A model generated the notes under the pieces. The model searched no databases. It had not been told where the DNA came from and was given only the letters and a program-made list of their open reading frames with translations. From an uncultured Acetatifactor sp. (GTDB taxonomy: Bacteria; Bacillota; Clostridia; Lachnospirales; Lachnospiraceae), in NCBI GenBank assembly GCA_944383825.1, contig CALWRA010000019.1:1-52097 (forward strand): 52,097 bases of DNA, in the 5' to 3' direction. The position numbers were made by a program, and so were the translations under genes. This document shows positions 34,824-42,658 of this stretch, piece after piece; the first letter of the stretch is position 1, and every line of letters starts with the position of its first letter.

Positions 34824-34855
34824 CCTTCCCTCCATTCCGAAGCGTTTTACACTGA
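34824..34855 (-). promoter_or_regulatory. Dispersed leader element block A before tadA
   Basis: On the minus strand CTCAGTGTAAAACGCTTC is followed by GGAATGGAGGGAAGG and then the ATG. This copy and the nadE copy are nearly identical across the CAGTGT to GGAATGGAG span. Confidence 0.7.
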
Positions 34856-34874
34856 GGAATATGCGATTGCCTGA

Positions 34875-34925
34875 TTTGTGACGCTTCGGCACAAAATCTT
34901 AGTTGAACAAATTAACAGCAATCAA
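34875..34925 (-). promoter_or_regulatory. Predicted tad promoter with downstream dyad
   Basis: On the minus strand TTGATT (34920-34925) and TAAGAT (34896-34901) are 18 bp apart. Directly downstream lies a 21-bp imperfect dyad at 34875-34895 with arms TTTGTG/CACAAA and inner CG/CG. The rest of the 34893-35404 gap holds a plus-strand hairpin (35077-35108), a possible promoter TATAAT near 35238 and a small ORF (35282-35371). Confidence 0.4.
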
Positions 34926-35076
34926 TTTATTCAGCCTTCCTCCCGTATAACCACTGTGGTTCTTCAATTACTTGCATGGCCCTGTCTCCCGGGAAACGCC
35001 TCCAAGTCAAAAGACGCAAAACAAGACCGTATCAAAATAAATAAATGGGTAAATTGGCCGATTCAGCCCAAGAAAT

Positions 35077-35108
35077 AGCACTTAGCCGTCTGATACATGC
35101 TAAGTGCT
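35077..35108 (+). terminator. Hairpin terminator in the tadA-nitroreductase gap
   Basis: Arms AGCACTTAGC (35077-35086) and GCTAAGTGCT (35099-35108) are perfect around a 12-nt loop, followed on the plus strand by TTTTC. No clear plus-strand gene precedes it, so the transcript it would end is unknown. Confidence 0.5.
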
Positions 35109-35281
35109 TTTCAATTTACACCCTTTTGTCTCCTCTGTCAAGTCCTATTTTCATTTTCCTGCCTCGTTACCCTTAAACAGAAGGTGTATCCGATTTCAAT
35201 TTTTCTTTGAGATGTTTTTTCATTGCAAAATGATGATATAATAAAAGTGTTCAAACGCTTAATTTAAAGAAGGGGAGGGCA

Positions 35282-35371
35282 ATGCAAAATATGCCAGGAG
35301 GTTTCAGGCGATTGGAAAAAGAAGTCAATAGCTGCAAAATAGACTGCAGCATACCCATGTCCCGGATATGA
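35282..35371 (+). CDS. Possible 29-residue leader peptide upstream of nitroreductase
   Basis: An ATG preceded by AAGGGGAGGGCA opens a 29-codon frame ending TGA, 33 bp before the nitroreductase start. The peptide begins MQNMPGGFRRLEKEV and has two Cys (near CKIDC) and no membrane segment. A TATAAT box lies about 45 bp upstream. It could be a leader peptide, a genuine small protein or a chance frame. The good ribosome binding site is the main support. Confidence 0.35.
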   Translation: MQNMPGGFRRLEKEVNSCKIDCSIPMSRI

Positions 35372-35404
35372 AATCACAAGCAAAGCACAACGAGGATATT
35401 TAAA

Positions 35405-36070
35405 ATGGATTTATTACAGGCAATGCGTAACCGGCATTCAGTTCGTTCCTATAAGGAGCAGCCGATCGAAGGAAAGGTGAAAGAGAACTTGCTGTCTTTT
35501 GTTGAGCAATGCAGCAAAGAAAGCGGCTTACACTTGCAGCTTGTTTTGAACGAGCCAAATGCCTTTCAAGGCTTTATGGCTCATTACGGTAAATTTTCCG
35601 GCGTCAAAAACTATATTGTGCTTGCAGGAAAAAAGAGTACGAATTTAGAAGAAAAATGCGGCTACTATGGAGAAAAAATCGTTCTCTACGCGCAAGCGTT
35701 GGGCTTAAACACCTGCTGGGTAGCCATGACTTACAGTAAAGGGAAAGCAACATTTCGACTTGATAAAGGGGAAAAATTGTGCCTTGTTATTGCAATTGGC
35801 TATGGAAATACCGCAGACGTTCCCCACAAGTCTAAGTCGAAAGAAGACGTAATGAATGTGAAAGCAACGCCTCCGGAATGGTTTGTAAATGGGGTTGAAG
35901 CGGCTTTGCTTGCCCCCACGGCCATGAATCAGCAAAAATTCATTTTTTCCTTAAATGGCAATACTGTAACAGCAAAAGCGGGAATAGGCTTTTACAGCAA
36001 AATTGATCTCGGTATTGCAAAATATCATTTTGAGCTTGGGGCAGGAGCCGAAAATTTTCGATGGGGCTAA
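35405..36070 (+). CDS. Nitroreductase family protein (TM1586-like)
   Basis: The 221-residue flavoenzyme has the N-terminal nitroreductase motif RNRHSVRSYKEQPI, a central ALGLNTCWVAMTYSKG segment and a C-terminal repeat half (GVEAALLAPTAMNQQKFIFSL). This internally duplicated plan matches the putative TM nitroreductase family, which binds FMN as a monomer. The substrate is unknown. GAGGATATTTAAA precedes the ATG. It is convergent with the BceB-like permease gene, 64 bp away. Confidence 0.85.
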   Translation: MDLLQAMRNRHSVRSYKEQPIEGKVKENLLSFVEQCSKESGLHLQLVLNEPNAFQGFMAHYGKFSGVKNYIVLAGKKSTNLEEKCGYYGEKIVLYAQALGLNTCWVAMTYSKGKATFRLDKGEKLCLVIAIGYGNTADVPHKSKSKEDVMNVKATPPEWFVNGVEAALLAPTAMNQQKFIFSLNGNTVTAKAGIGFYSKIDLGIAKYHFELGAGAENFRWG

Positions 36071-36134
36071 AAATGGCAACGCCAGCCGTAAATCATAATA
36101 TCAATCTTTCCTTGCATTTGTGGGGCGATACCTT

Positions 36135-38348
36135 TCATATCATCGTATCGTCCTGCAATGCCTCAGCCAAGCTGATTCTTCGTATATTTCTCCAGCCAAG
36201 ATAATAAGCCAATCCCACGGTTCCCAAAATAGCCAGCATAAAAACAGCAATGGGAATAAACGGCGCCTCTGCAAGAAAGACTCCCACTTTAAGATAGCTC
36301 AGCCGAAGCATATACCATATGACAATGGCGGCCAACGGCAGAGTAAGCAAAATGGGACGCACTGCGATAACGAATGCCTCGATGCGAAACATTTTTCCGA
36401 TCTCTGCCGGCGTCATTCCCACAGACATATACCTGGCAAATTCCCTTCTCCTCTGACGCACAAAGCCCAGTGTATTGGAAAACACATTGGAGATGCCAAT
36501 GACCGCAAGCAAAACACAGAAGCCGCTAAGTATTGTCATCATTCCCCGTATCTGATTCTGATTCGTCTCATACTCCTGAATGCGGTTCTCACTTTCTACG
36601 GCATATTTCCCACTAACCAATTGAACAATCTGGCTCTGCAGTGCATTCAGTTCATCCAATGACGCATTCTCTCCGGCGAGGATGCGAATATAAGTTTCTT
36701 CCTCCATTCCGCCCATCTGTCCTTTGATTTCTTTCCATAAAGACATGGGAATAAAATGCACCAGCTCATAATAATTAAGGGTTGCATACTCTTCTCTTAA
36801 GACAGGCACTTCCTCCGTATAAGCCAGGACGGGGATTTGCACACTCATTTCTTCATTGTCTGATCTTCTTAAAAGGCTTGACGCATTATCCGTTTTTACA
36901 TAGGGCATATATTGGGGATGACGAAAATCAGGATTGGTCACATCCCGAATCTGATTCCATATGACCGCCCCCTCAAGCCTCGGTATAATGCCAATCTGTT
37001 CACAGTAGTCCAGAAAGCTTGCATCGTCCAATATGACAATCGGCGCATTTACCAGCCAGCCTCCCTTCGCCTGCGTCACGTCATCATCGGAAGCATGGGT
37101 GAAGCCGCCGTTGGCTTTCATCTCCTCACTCATTTCTTCCTCCCTTACGACTCTTTTTGCCATTGCCTTCCCATACAAAACTGCGCTTTCCACTCCGGAA
37201 AGATCCTGTATCACCCCTATTTCTCCCACAGAGTCCGCTTCTGCGTCCTTTACTGTAATCATAATATCCCAAGCGTTCTGGTATTTTTCAAAATAAGTCT
37301 CTCTTGTGCTGATTCCTGAAAGAGTGAAAAAGCACTGCATAAGCGTAAAGGCCATAAAAGATAAGATCATAGACAGCGAAGCTGTCCGAAGCGCTTTTCT
37401 CTGCGCTTTCAGTGCATTGCCTGCCAGCTCGCCTTCTACGCCGAATAAAAGCGCAAGAATACAGGAGTTCTTCTTTCGTTTTAGCTGCAGTTCTCCTGCG
37501 TTTTTCATTGCTTCAAGCGGCGTCAGCCGACTTAGTTTTCTGGCCGGCAGCCATGCGGAAATCCATATCGTTATCACTGTTATAAGCAATGTCATCAGAA
37601 GGATCAATGGATGATATCCAAAAACCGCTTCATGTCTGCCCGGGACATCGCTTCCCGACAGATCATTTGTCATTTGTAAAAGTCCCCTGCCGATTAAAAT
37701 ACCCAGTAAATTTCCAGCAATGACCGGCACGGCACATAGTGTGGCGGCCTCCTGTAAAAGACATATCCGTATTTGTTTCGGCGTGGCCCCGATACTGGAA
37801 AAAATACCAAACTGATGAACTCTTGTGTTCATAGATACGGCAAAAGCATTGTGTATGATTACTATCAGCGAAAAGGATGCCATTGCCGTTATAAATATAA
37901 AAAGGGGAAACATAAGCCTTGGCGCCGTATCCTTTGAACCGCGGATCAGATACATGGCCAGAAGCTCATAGTTGTAGTCGGCGGTTTCTGGTGAAATTCC
38001 CGCCAGTTCAGCAATACGGGGCGTATCTTTCAGGACAGTTCCCATATGCTCAAAATAAAGATCGATTACCATTTCCTGTCCCTGGGATTCCCTTTCATTT
38101 ATCACCGCAGCCTCAATATTTGCAAAGTTCCTTATGGCGTCTATCTCTTCTTTGTGAAATTCTCCCACAAGCCTGCTCTGCCAGCCTCCTATTTCCAATT
38201 CAATTCTCTCGATTTCGTACTTCCATACATTATAAAACAGCGCGCACAACAAGGATAAAAGTACCGCAGAAATAAAAGCCGCTATCTTAACGGAAATACA
38301 GGACGAAGGGTTATTTTTAATATAGCCTGATGAATAATCTTTCCACAT
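36135..38348 (-). CDS. FtsX-family ABC transporter permease (BceB-like)
   Basis: The 737-residue membrane protein has an N-terminal helix (FISAVLLSLLCALFYNVW), then two FtsX regions. The first lies around residues 140-280 (SLIVIIHNAFAVSMNTRVHQFGIFSSIGATPKQIR) and the second is C-terminal (ISNVFSNTLGFVRQRRREFARYMSVGMTPAEIGKMF). A large extracytoplasmic segment lies between them, roughly residues 350-620. Such permeases remove or sense peptide antibiotics or move lipids. With its ATPase, kinase and regulator neighbours it forms a BceRSAB-like module; the inducing compound is unknown. Confidence 0.85.
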   Translation of the reverse strand: MWKDYSSGYIKNNPSSCISVKIAAFISAVLLSLLCALFYNVWKYEIERIELEIGGWQSRLVGEFHKEEIDAIRNFANIEAAVINERESQGQEMVIDLYFEHMGTVLKDTPRIAELAGISPETADYNYELLAMYLIRGSKDTAPRLMFPLFIFITAMASFSLIVIIHNAFAVSMNTRVHQFGIFSSIGATPKQIRICLLQEAATLCAVPVIAGNLLGILIGRGLLQMTNDLSGSDVPGRHEAVFGYHPLILLMTLLITVITIWISAWLPARKLSRLTPLEAMKNAGELQLKRKKNSCILALLFGVEGELAGNALKAQRKALRTASLSMILSFMAFTLMQCFFTLSGISTRETYFEKYQNAWDIMITVKDAEADSVGEIGVIQDLSGVESAVLYGKAMAKRVVREEEMSEEMKANGGFTHASDDDVTQAKGGWLVNAPIVILDDASFLDYCEQIGIIPRLEGAVIWNQIRDVTNPDFRHPQYMPYVKTDNASSLLRRSDNEEMSVQIPVLAYTEEVPVLREEYATLNYYELVHFIPMSLWKEIKGQMGGMEEETYIRILAGENASLDELNALQSQIVQLVSGKYAVESENRIQEYETNQNQIRGMMTILSGFCVLLAVIGISNVFSNTLGFVRQRRREFARYMSVGMTPAEIGKMFRIEAFVIAVRPILLTLPLAAIVIWYMLRLSYLKVGVFLAEAPFIPIAVFMLAILGTVGLAYYLGWRNIRRISLAEALQDDTMI

Positions 38349-38353
38349 TTTTC

Positions 38354-39034
38354 TTACCTCCGCCGTTCATCACTGATGATATGTCCGTCCTCTATGGTTA
38401 TGATACGGTCTGCTTCCAAGGCCACCTTTTCATCATGGGTAATCAATAATACGGTCTGTTCCAAATTACGGTTAGAGAGCTTCAGCATATCAATAATCTC
38501 TTTGGAATTTTTTTGATCCAGATTGCCGGTAGGTTCGTCTGCCAAAAGCAGCGCCGGACGGTAAATCAAAGAGCGTGCGATTGCCACTCTTTGCTGCTGC
38601 CCGCCTGACAGCTGACTTGGCAGCGCCTCAAGCCTATCGGAAATACCCAGGGATTTGACGACCTTTTCAAAAAACTCTTTGTTTGGTTTTCTCTTATCCA
38701 GCGCAAGGGGCATAAGAATATTTTTTCGTGCGGTCAGCGTGGGTATCAGATTATAAAACTGATACACCAGTCCCACCTTTCTTCGGCGGAAAATGGCTGC
38801 CTGTGCGGGATTCAATTTAGAGAGATCCGTTCCGTCAACGGTAACCTTTCCTCCTGTAGGCTTGTCTACTGTGCCCAGAATGTGCAGCAATGTAGATTTT
38901 CCCGAGCCGGACGCTCCGATCAGCGCCACAAATTCTCCCTTACGAACCGTCAAATCAATCCCTTCTAACGCCGTTACCTGACTGTTGCCGGTTCCATACA
39001 CCTTGCAGACGTTTTCGCATGTTAAAATATCCAT
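38354..39034 (-). CDS. ABC transporter ATP-binding protein (MacB/BceA-like)
   Basis: The 226-residue ATPase has Walker A GASGSGKSTLLHILG, signature LSGGQQQRVAIARSL, Walker B ALLLADEPTGNLD and H-loop LITHDEKVA. This set is typical of the LolD/MacB/BceA group paired with FtsX permeases. It ends 5 bp before the permease gene. Confidence 0.92.
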   Translation of the reverse strand: MDILTCENVCKVYGTGNSQVTALEGIDLTVRKGEFVALIGASGSGKSTLLHILGTVDKPTGGKVTVDGTDLSKLNPAQAAIFRRRKVGLVYQFYNLIPTLTARKNILMPLALDKRKPNKEFFEKVVKSLGISDRLEALPSQLSGGQQQRVAIARSLIYRPALLLADEPTGNLDQKNSKEIIDMLKLSNRNLEQTVLLITHDEKVALEADRIITIEDGHIISDERRR

Positions 39035-39090
39035 TTGATTCTTTCCTCCTTCCAGCTTCTATGGGCAATGACTAATTCAAAAAATAGTAC

Positions 39091-40275
39091 TTAATGGTCG
39101 TAAAAGCGAATTTCAAAGCAGGCGCCCCCCTCCGGCATATTTTCAGCCCGTATTATTCCATTTTGACGCTCGATAATTGCCTTCGACAAGGCCAGTCCAA
39201 TTCCTATGCCGCCTTGGCTTGCATTCTTTCCCCGATAAAATCGCTCAAAAAGGTGCGGAATATCTTCTTTCACAAATCCCTTCCCCTCATCCCATATCCG
39301 TATTTCTGTATATAAAGGATTCTTTCCGTAAAAGCAATGGATGGTTCCGCCTATATTGTGTTCCATACAGTTTTTCATTAAATTTATGATTGCTTCCATC
39401 GTCCAATCCAAATCGGCCGTTATCGCCATCTCCCCCCTCTCCGGAATGTCAATGGAAGTGCCGGACTCTGAAAGCAGTTCCTGTAAATTATCCGCCGCAA
39501 GGGCAAGCACGGTATAGACGTCAATTTCCTCCCTTTGAAGAATCAAAGTTCCCGCGTCAAGCCGCGACAAAACAAGCAAAGCCTCCTCTAAATGAGCGAG
39601 TCGCAAAAGCTGCTTTTGAATCTGATCCGGATATTTTTTGCCGTATTCTTTTTTCATCGTCTGCACAGACAACGAAAGAGCTGTAATCGGCGTTTTTAAC
39701 TGATGTGCAATATTGGACAGATTTTCTGCGAAATCATTTTTTGCCTGAACGGCCGCATCTTTCATCTGAAAGAGAGACGTCACCGTCTTATAAATTTCAT
39801 CTTCCAATTTAGAAAATTCATCCTCCCTATGGGTGGACAGAATCACCGCTTTTCCCGTATTGACCTGCTCCAAATAATCTGCCAAAGCCTGAATACGCAT
39901 GGCTTCCATTTTGTTTCGATATAAAAAAGTCAGGGTGAAAAGAAAGACTCCTGCGAAAAATCCTGATATGGCGAAGAAAGCGTTTTTTCTATACGCCGAT
40001 TGGGAAAAATCAGATATGCGGTATCCAAATGTAGATAAAACATCATTCTCCATTACGCCGTCCCCATTTCCCCTTGTATAATCCTTTAATGCAGCAGAAA
40101 TGATTTCTCCTGCTTCCGGCTCCCTCTCCAGCAATTCACCGCATACAGCATTCAGCAGATCAAATTGAAGTCTGACGTAATAGCGGGAGGCCAGCATGAC
40201 TGCGATTGCGGAAGCCGTCATGCTGACAGATAATACAAATGCAAAGGTCACCAAAATATTTTTCCGTCCACTCAT
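39091..40275 (-). CDS. Sensor histidine kinase
   Basis: The 394-residue kinase has TM1 at about residues 8-30, an extracytoplasmic segment of about 70 residues, TM2 at about 100-120, and a linker. The HisKA motif NIAHQLKTPITAL lies near residue 190 with the phospho-acceptor His. The ATPase domain shows INLMKNCMEHN (N box), DEGKGF (G1) and GGIGIGLALSK (G2). It overlaps the regulator gene by 4 bp and precedes the ABC genes it probably controls. Confidence 0.9.
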   Translation of the reverse strand: MSGRKNILVTFAFVLSVSMTASAIAVMLASRYYVRLQFDLLNAVCGELLEREPEAGEIISAALKDYTRGNGDGVMENDVLSTFGYRISDFSQSAYRKNAFFAISGFFAGVFLFTLTFLYRNKMEAMRIQALADYLEQVNTGKAVILSTHREDEFSKLEDEIYKTVTSLFQMKDAAVQAKNDFAENLSNIAHQLKTPITALSLSVQTMKKEYGKKYPDQIQKQLLRLAHLEEALLVLSRLDAGTLILQREEIDVYTVLALAADNLQELLSESGTSIDIPERGEMAITADLDWTMEAIINLMKNCMEHNIGGTIHCFYGKNPLYTEIRIWDEGKGFVKEDIPHLFERFYRGKNASQGGIGIGLALSKAIIERQNGIIRAENMPEGGACFEIRFYDH

Positions 40276-40949
40276 ATCGTGTCCTCCATACGGTATCCTA
40301 CGCTTCTGATGGTTTTTAGGCAGGACGGCTGATGCAATTTATCCCGCAGACGCTTTACGGTAACCGTCAAGGTGTTGCTATTCACATAACTGCCATTCGC
40401 ATCCCACACCTGCTCCAGAATTTTTTCTCTGGTAACCGTCTTTCCCTTGTTCCGCATCAAGTACAACAACAGCTGATACTCCGCTGCGCTTAAATTGATT
40501 TCCTCGGAATGGCAGGAAACTGTCCTGCGGTTCTGGTCAATCACAATTCCGGAGCAGGAAAGATATTGATCTGCAACGTTTCCTGTTCTGCGGAGCAATG
40601 CCTGAATTCTGGAATACAATACTTCAAACTCAAAAGGTTTTACTACATAATCATCCGCGCCGCTCCGGAATCCAGCCACAATATCATGGGAATCCCCACG
40701 AACCGTCAGAAAAATAATCGGCAGTTCTTTCCGGTTTTTCCGAATCCATTGACATAAGCCATCCCCATGTCCATCGGGCATATTCCAGTCAAGCAGGACA
40801 AGCGTCGGCACATGCATTTTCAGAGCCTGCTTCATCTGCGCAAGCGTATTGTATATCGTTACCCTGAACTCTTTTTCTTCCAGATATTTTTTCACACTCT
40901 CTGCAATATCCAGATCATCCTCGGCATAATATAATTCAATCATCTTCAT
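40272..40949 (-). CDS. OmpR/PhoB-family response regulator
   Basis: The 225-residue regulator has a receiver domain with the acidic pair EDDLD near the start and phospho-acceptor Asp in LLDWNMPDG near residue 55. Conserved FLTVR and a Lys in VVKPFEFEVL follow. The C-terminal winged helix (residues about 130-225) binds DNA (REKILEQVWDANGSYVNSNTLTVTVKRLRDKL). It is first in the four-gene operon regulator-kinase-ATPase-permease. Confidence 0.93.
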   Translation of the reverse strand: MKMIELYYAEDDLDIAESVKKYLEEKEFRVTIYNTLAQMKQALKMHVPTLVLLDWNMPDGHGDGLCQWIRKNRKELPIIFLTVRGDSHDIVAGFRSGADDYVVKPFEFEVLYSRIQALLRRTGNVADQYLSCSGIVIDQNRRTVSCHSEEINLSAAEYQLLLYLMRNKGKTVTREKILEQVWDANGSYVNSNTLTVTVKRLRDKLHQPSCLKTIRSVGYRMEDTI

Positions 40950-41024
40950 TCCACCTCTTTATATTGATTATAGCAGGAAAAGGTTACAGTTTCGTGACTG
41001 AACCGACAAAAATTCACAGCATAA

Positions 41025-41052
41025 AAAAATCCCGGGGCCAATCGGGATTTTT
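41025..41052 (-). terminator. Bidirectional-looking terminator below the MATE gene
   Basis: AAAAATCCCG (41025-41034) and CGGGATTTTT (41043-41052) pair perfectly around an 8-nt loop. The T-run is seven long on the minus strand. It is the first terminator reached by transcripts from the MATE gene, which means those transcripts would run antisense through the whole small gene at 41134-41253 and its promoter. Confidence 0.75.
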
Positions 41053-41053
41053 A

Positions 41054-41081
41054 TTGTACTTTATGCAAAAAATGATATAAT
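41054..41081 (+). promoter_or_regulatory. Promoter of the small membrane-peptide gene
   Basis: TTGTAC (41054-41059) and TATAAT (41076-41081) are 16 bp apart, about 53 bp before the ATG at 41134. A perfect -10 box and an AGGAGG ribosome binding site make expression of the small gene likely. Confidence 0.6.
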
Positions 41082-41133
41082 GCTATATATAATATTTTTA
41101 AATCTTTATAAGCAAATTAGGAGGAACACCAAA

Positions 41134-41253
41134 ATGGAAATGTTTTTTATTCTCTCCGGCGGCCTGTTGATTATCATTTTTGCCGTAATCGCTGCGGTTT
41201 CCGCCTCTGTTACTTCCGCCGTTGCCGCTGATGTGGATGACTTCGAGGATTAG
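41134..41253 (+). CDS. 39-residue single-span membrane peptide, function unknown
   Basis: A short gene with promoter and an AGGAGG site 9 bp before the ATG. The peptide starts MEMFFILSGGLLIIIFAV, has one membrane-spanning helix of about 25 residues continuing into an Ala/Val/Ser-rich stretch, and ends in a strongly acidic tail (DVDDFED). It has no recognised family. It is convergent with the MATE gene (10 bp between stops) and lies antisense to the predicted 3' end of that transcript. Small hydrophobic peptides with antisense partners occur in type I toxin systems, but this peptide could also be a small regulator or a membrane-complex accessory. Confidence 0.7.
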   Translation: MEMFFILSGGLLIIIFAVIAAVSASVTSAVAADVDDFED

Positions 41254-41263
41254 AGGCAAACTG

Positions 41264-42589
41264 TCAGTCCGCGGCTTTTTTATCGGATCCCGTTCTCTTT
41301 AAAAGCAAAAATACGCCCAGCAGACTCACAATAAGCTCCGTTGCCGGGAACGCCGACCACACGCCCAGGACTCCCGCCGCCTGCGACAGTGTAAACGCCA
41401 TGGGAATAATCAGCACAAAACCCCTTAGAACGGAAATAACATGGGCGGGAAGAACATACTCGGTAGCCGTAAAGTATACGGAAGCTACAATGTTGAAGCC
41501 TGCAAAAATGCAGGCGGTAAAATAGATTTTTATTCCTGTCTGCGCAATACTCTGCAGACTTTGATTCCGCTCACTGTTAAACACATCCACAATCGGTTCG
41601 GATCCAAGCAGTATGCACAGATATATGGTGGCAGACACCGCCAGAACCGCAATGAGAGCATATCTGAAAACAGCCTCCACGGTTTTGCGGTTTCCTTTTC
41701 CGTAATTACTGCTTAGCAGAGGCTGTATCCCCTGGGCAATTCCCGTGTAAACAGACATTGCCACCAAAGAAAGGTTCGCTATAATGCTGTAAGCGGCAAC
41801 GCCGGTATTCCCCGCAATTCCAAGCAATATGACATTAAATACAATCATGACGATTCCCGAAGAAACCTCTGTAATCAGGGAGGGAAGTCCGCTGGAAAAA
41901 ATTCCAAGGATCGCTTTCCCTGAAATTCTGCATCTGCACAGATGAAACTGATTTTTCTTTTTCAAAATAAAAGGCAGAAGAAGCAGAATACTGACCACCG
42001 GCGCAAGGCCCGTGGCAAAAGCCGCACCAAAAATCCCCATGCCAAGGGGAAACATAAACAGGTAGTCCAAAACCACATTGGAAAGACTGCCGCAGATCAT
42101 TGCCCTCATGGCAAGCTGCGGCGCCCCATCGTTTCTGATAAAGCACAGCAACAGATTATTCGTCATAAACATGGGCGCAAACAGCAAAATCACCTGCAGA
42201 TAGGTTTTGCTCATGGAAAAAACCGCCTCATCCGCTCCCAGCAGACGGGCAATATATCCTGTGCCGAAAACACCCAAAAGAAAGAACAAGCCCGCAATCG
42301 CTGCAGTGGCTGCCGCGGCATTTGTGAAAATCCAGTTGGCTCTGTCCTTATCATTCTGACTCTTTACGATAGAATACTTGATGCCTCCGCCCATTCCGAT
42401 CATCAGACCGCTGCCGTGAATAAAGCTGTATATGGGAATTGCCAGGTTCAGAGCCGTCAGCCCGTCAGCTCCCAGCGCCTTGGAAACAAAAAAAGTATCC
42501 GCCAATATATAACAGGATAATCCGATCATCCCAAGCACATTGAGGGATGTGTAATGGAAAAACTCCTTCAAACATGATTTTTCTTTCAT
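41264..42589 (-). CDS. MATE family efflux transporter
   Basis: The 441-residue exporter has about twelve membrane helices and MATE features: an N-terminal SYILADTFFVSKALGADGLTALNLAIP segment and the homologous second half (GNTGVAAYSIIANLSLVAMSVYTGIAQGIQPLLSSNYG). MATE proteins expel cationic drugs or metabolites using Na+ or H+. The start at 42589 follows GGGAGGTATAAAT. A reading from 42625 would translate the leader hairpin and is rejected. A copy of leader block B lies directly upstream, beginning at the end of the PNPOx-fold gene. Confidence 0.92.
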   Translation of the reverse strand: MKEKSCLKEFFHYTSLNVLGMIGLSCYILADTFFVSKALGADGLTALNLAIPIYSFIHGSGLMIGMGGGIKYSIVKSQNDKDRANWIFTNAAAATAAIAGLFFLLGVFGTGYIARLLGADEAVFSMSKTYLQVILLFAPMFMTNNLLLCFIRNDGAPQLAMRAMICGSLSNVVLDYLFMFPLGMGIFGAAFATGLAPVVSILLLLPFILKKKNQFHLCRCRISGKAILGIFSSGLPSLITEVSSGIVMIVFNVILLGIAGNTGVAAYSIIANLSLVAMSVYTGIAQGIQPLLSSNYGKGNRKTVEAVFRYALIAVLAVSATIYLCILLGSEPIVDVFNSERNQSLQSIAQTGIKIYFTACIFAGFNIVASVYFTATEYVLPAHVISVLRGFVLIIPMAFTLSQAAGVLGVWSAFPATELIVSLLGVFLLLKRTGSDKKAAD

Positions 42590-42593
42590 ATTT

Positions 42594-42658
42594 ATACCTC
42601 CCTGTCCGCTCCGGCGGACATCCATTCAATATTTGAAAGGAACTTTCATACTCTCTCC
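42594..42658 (-). promoter_or_regulatory. Dispersed leader element block B before the MATE gene
   Basis: On the minus strand GGAGAGAGTATGAAAGTTCC is followed by TTTCAAATATTGAATGGATG, a 6-bp stem GTCCGC/GCGGAC with loop CGGA, and GGGAGGTATAA. It aligns with the sufD leader over about 70 nt. The stop codon of the preceding PNPOx-fold gene lies inside the 5' end of the element. Confidence 0.8.

Noticed and set aside
34878..35078. Plus-strand frame of 66 codons ending just before the hairpin at 35077
   Set aside because: It begins in the tadA 5' region, overlaps the predicted tad promoter and dyad, has no good ribosome binding site and no recognisable protein features.
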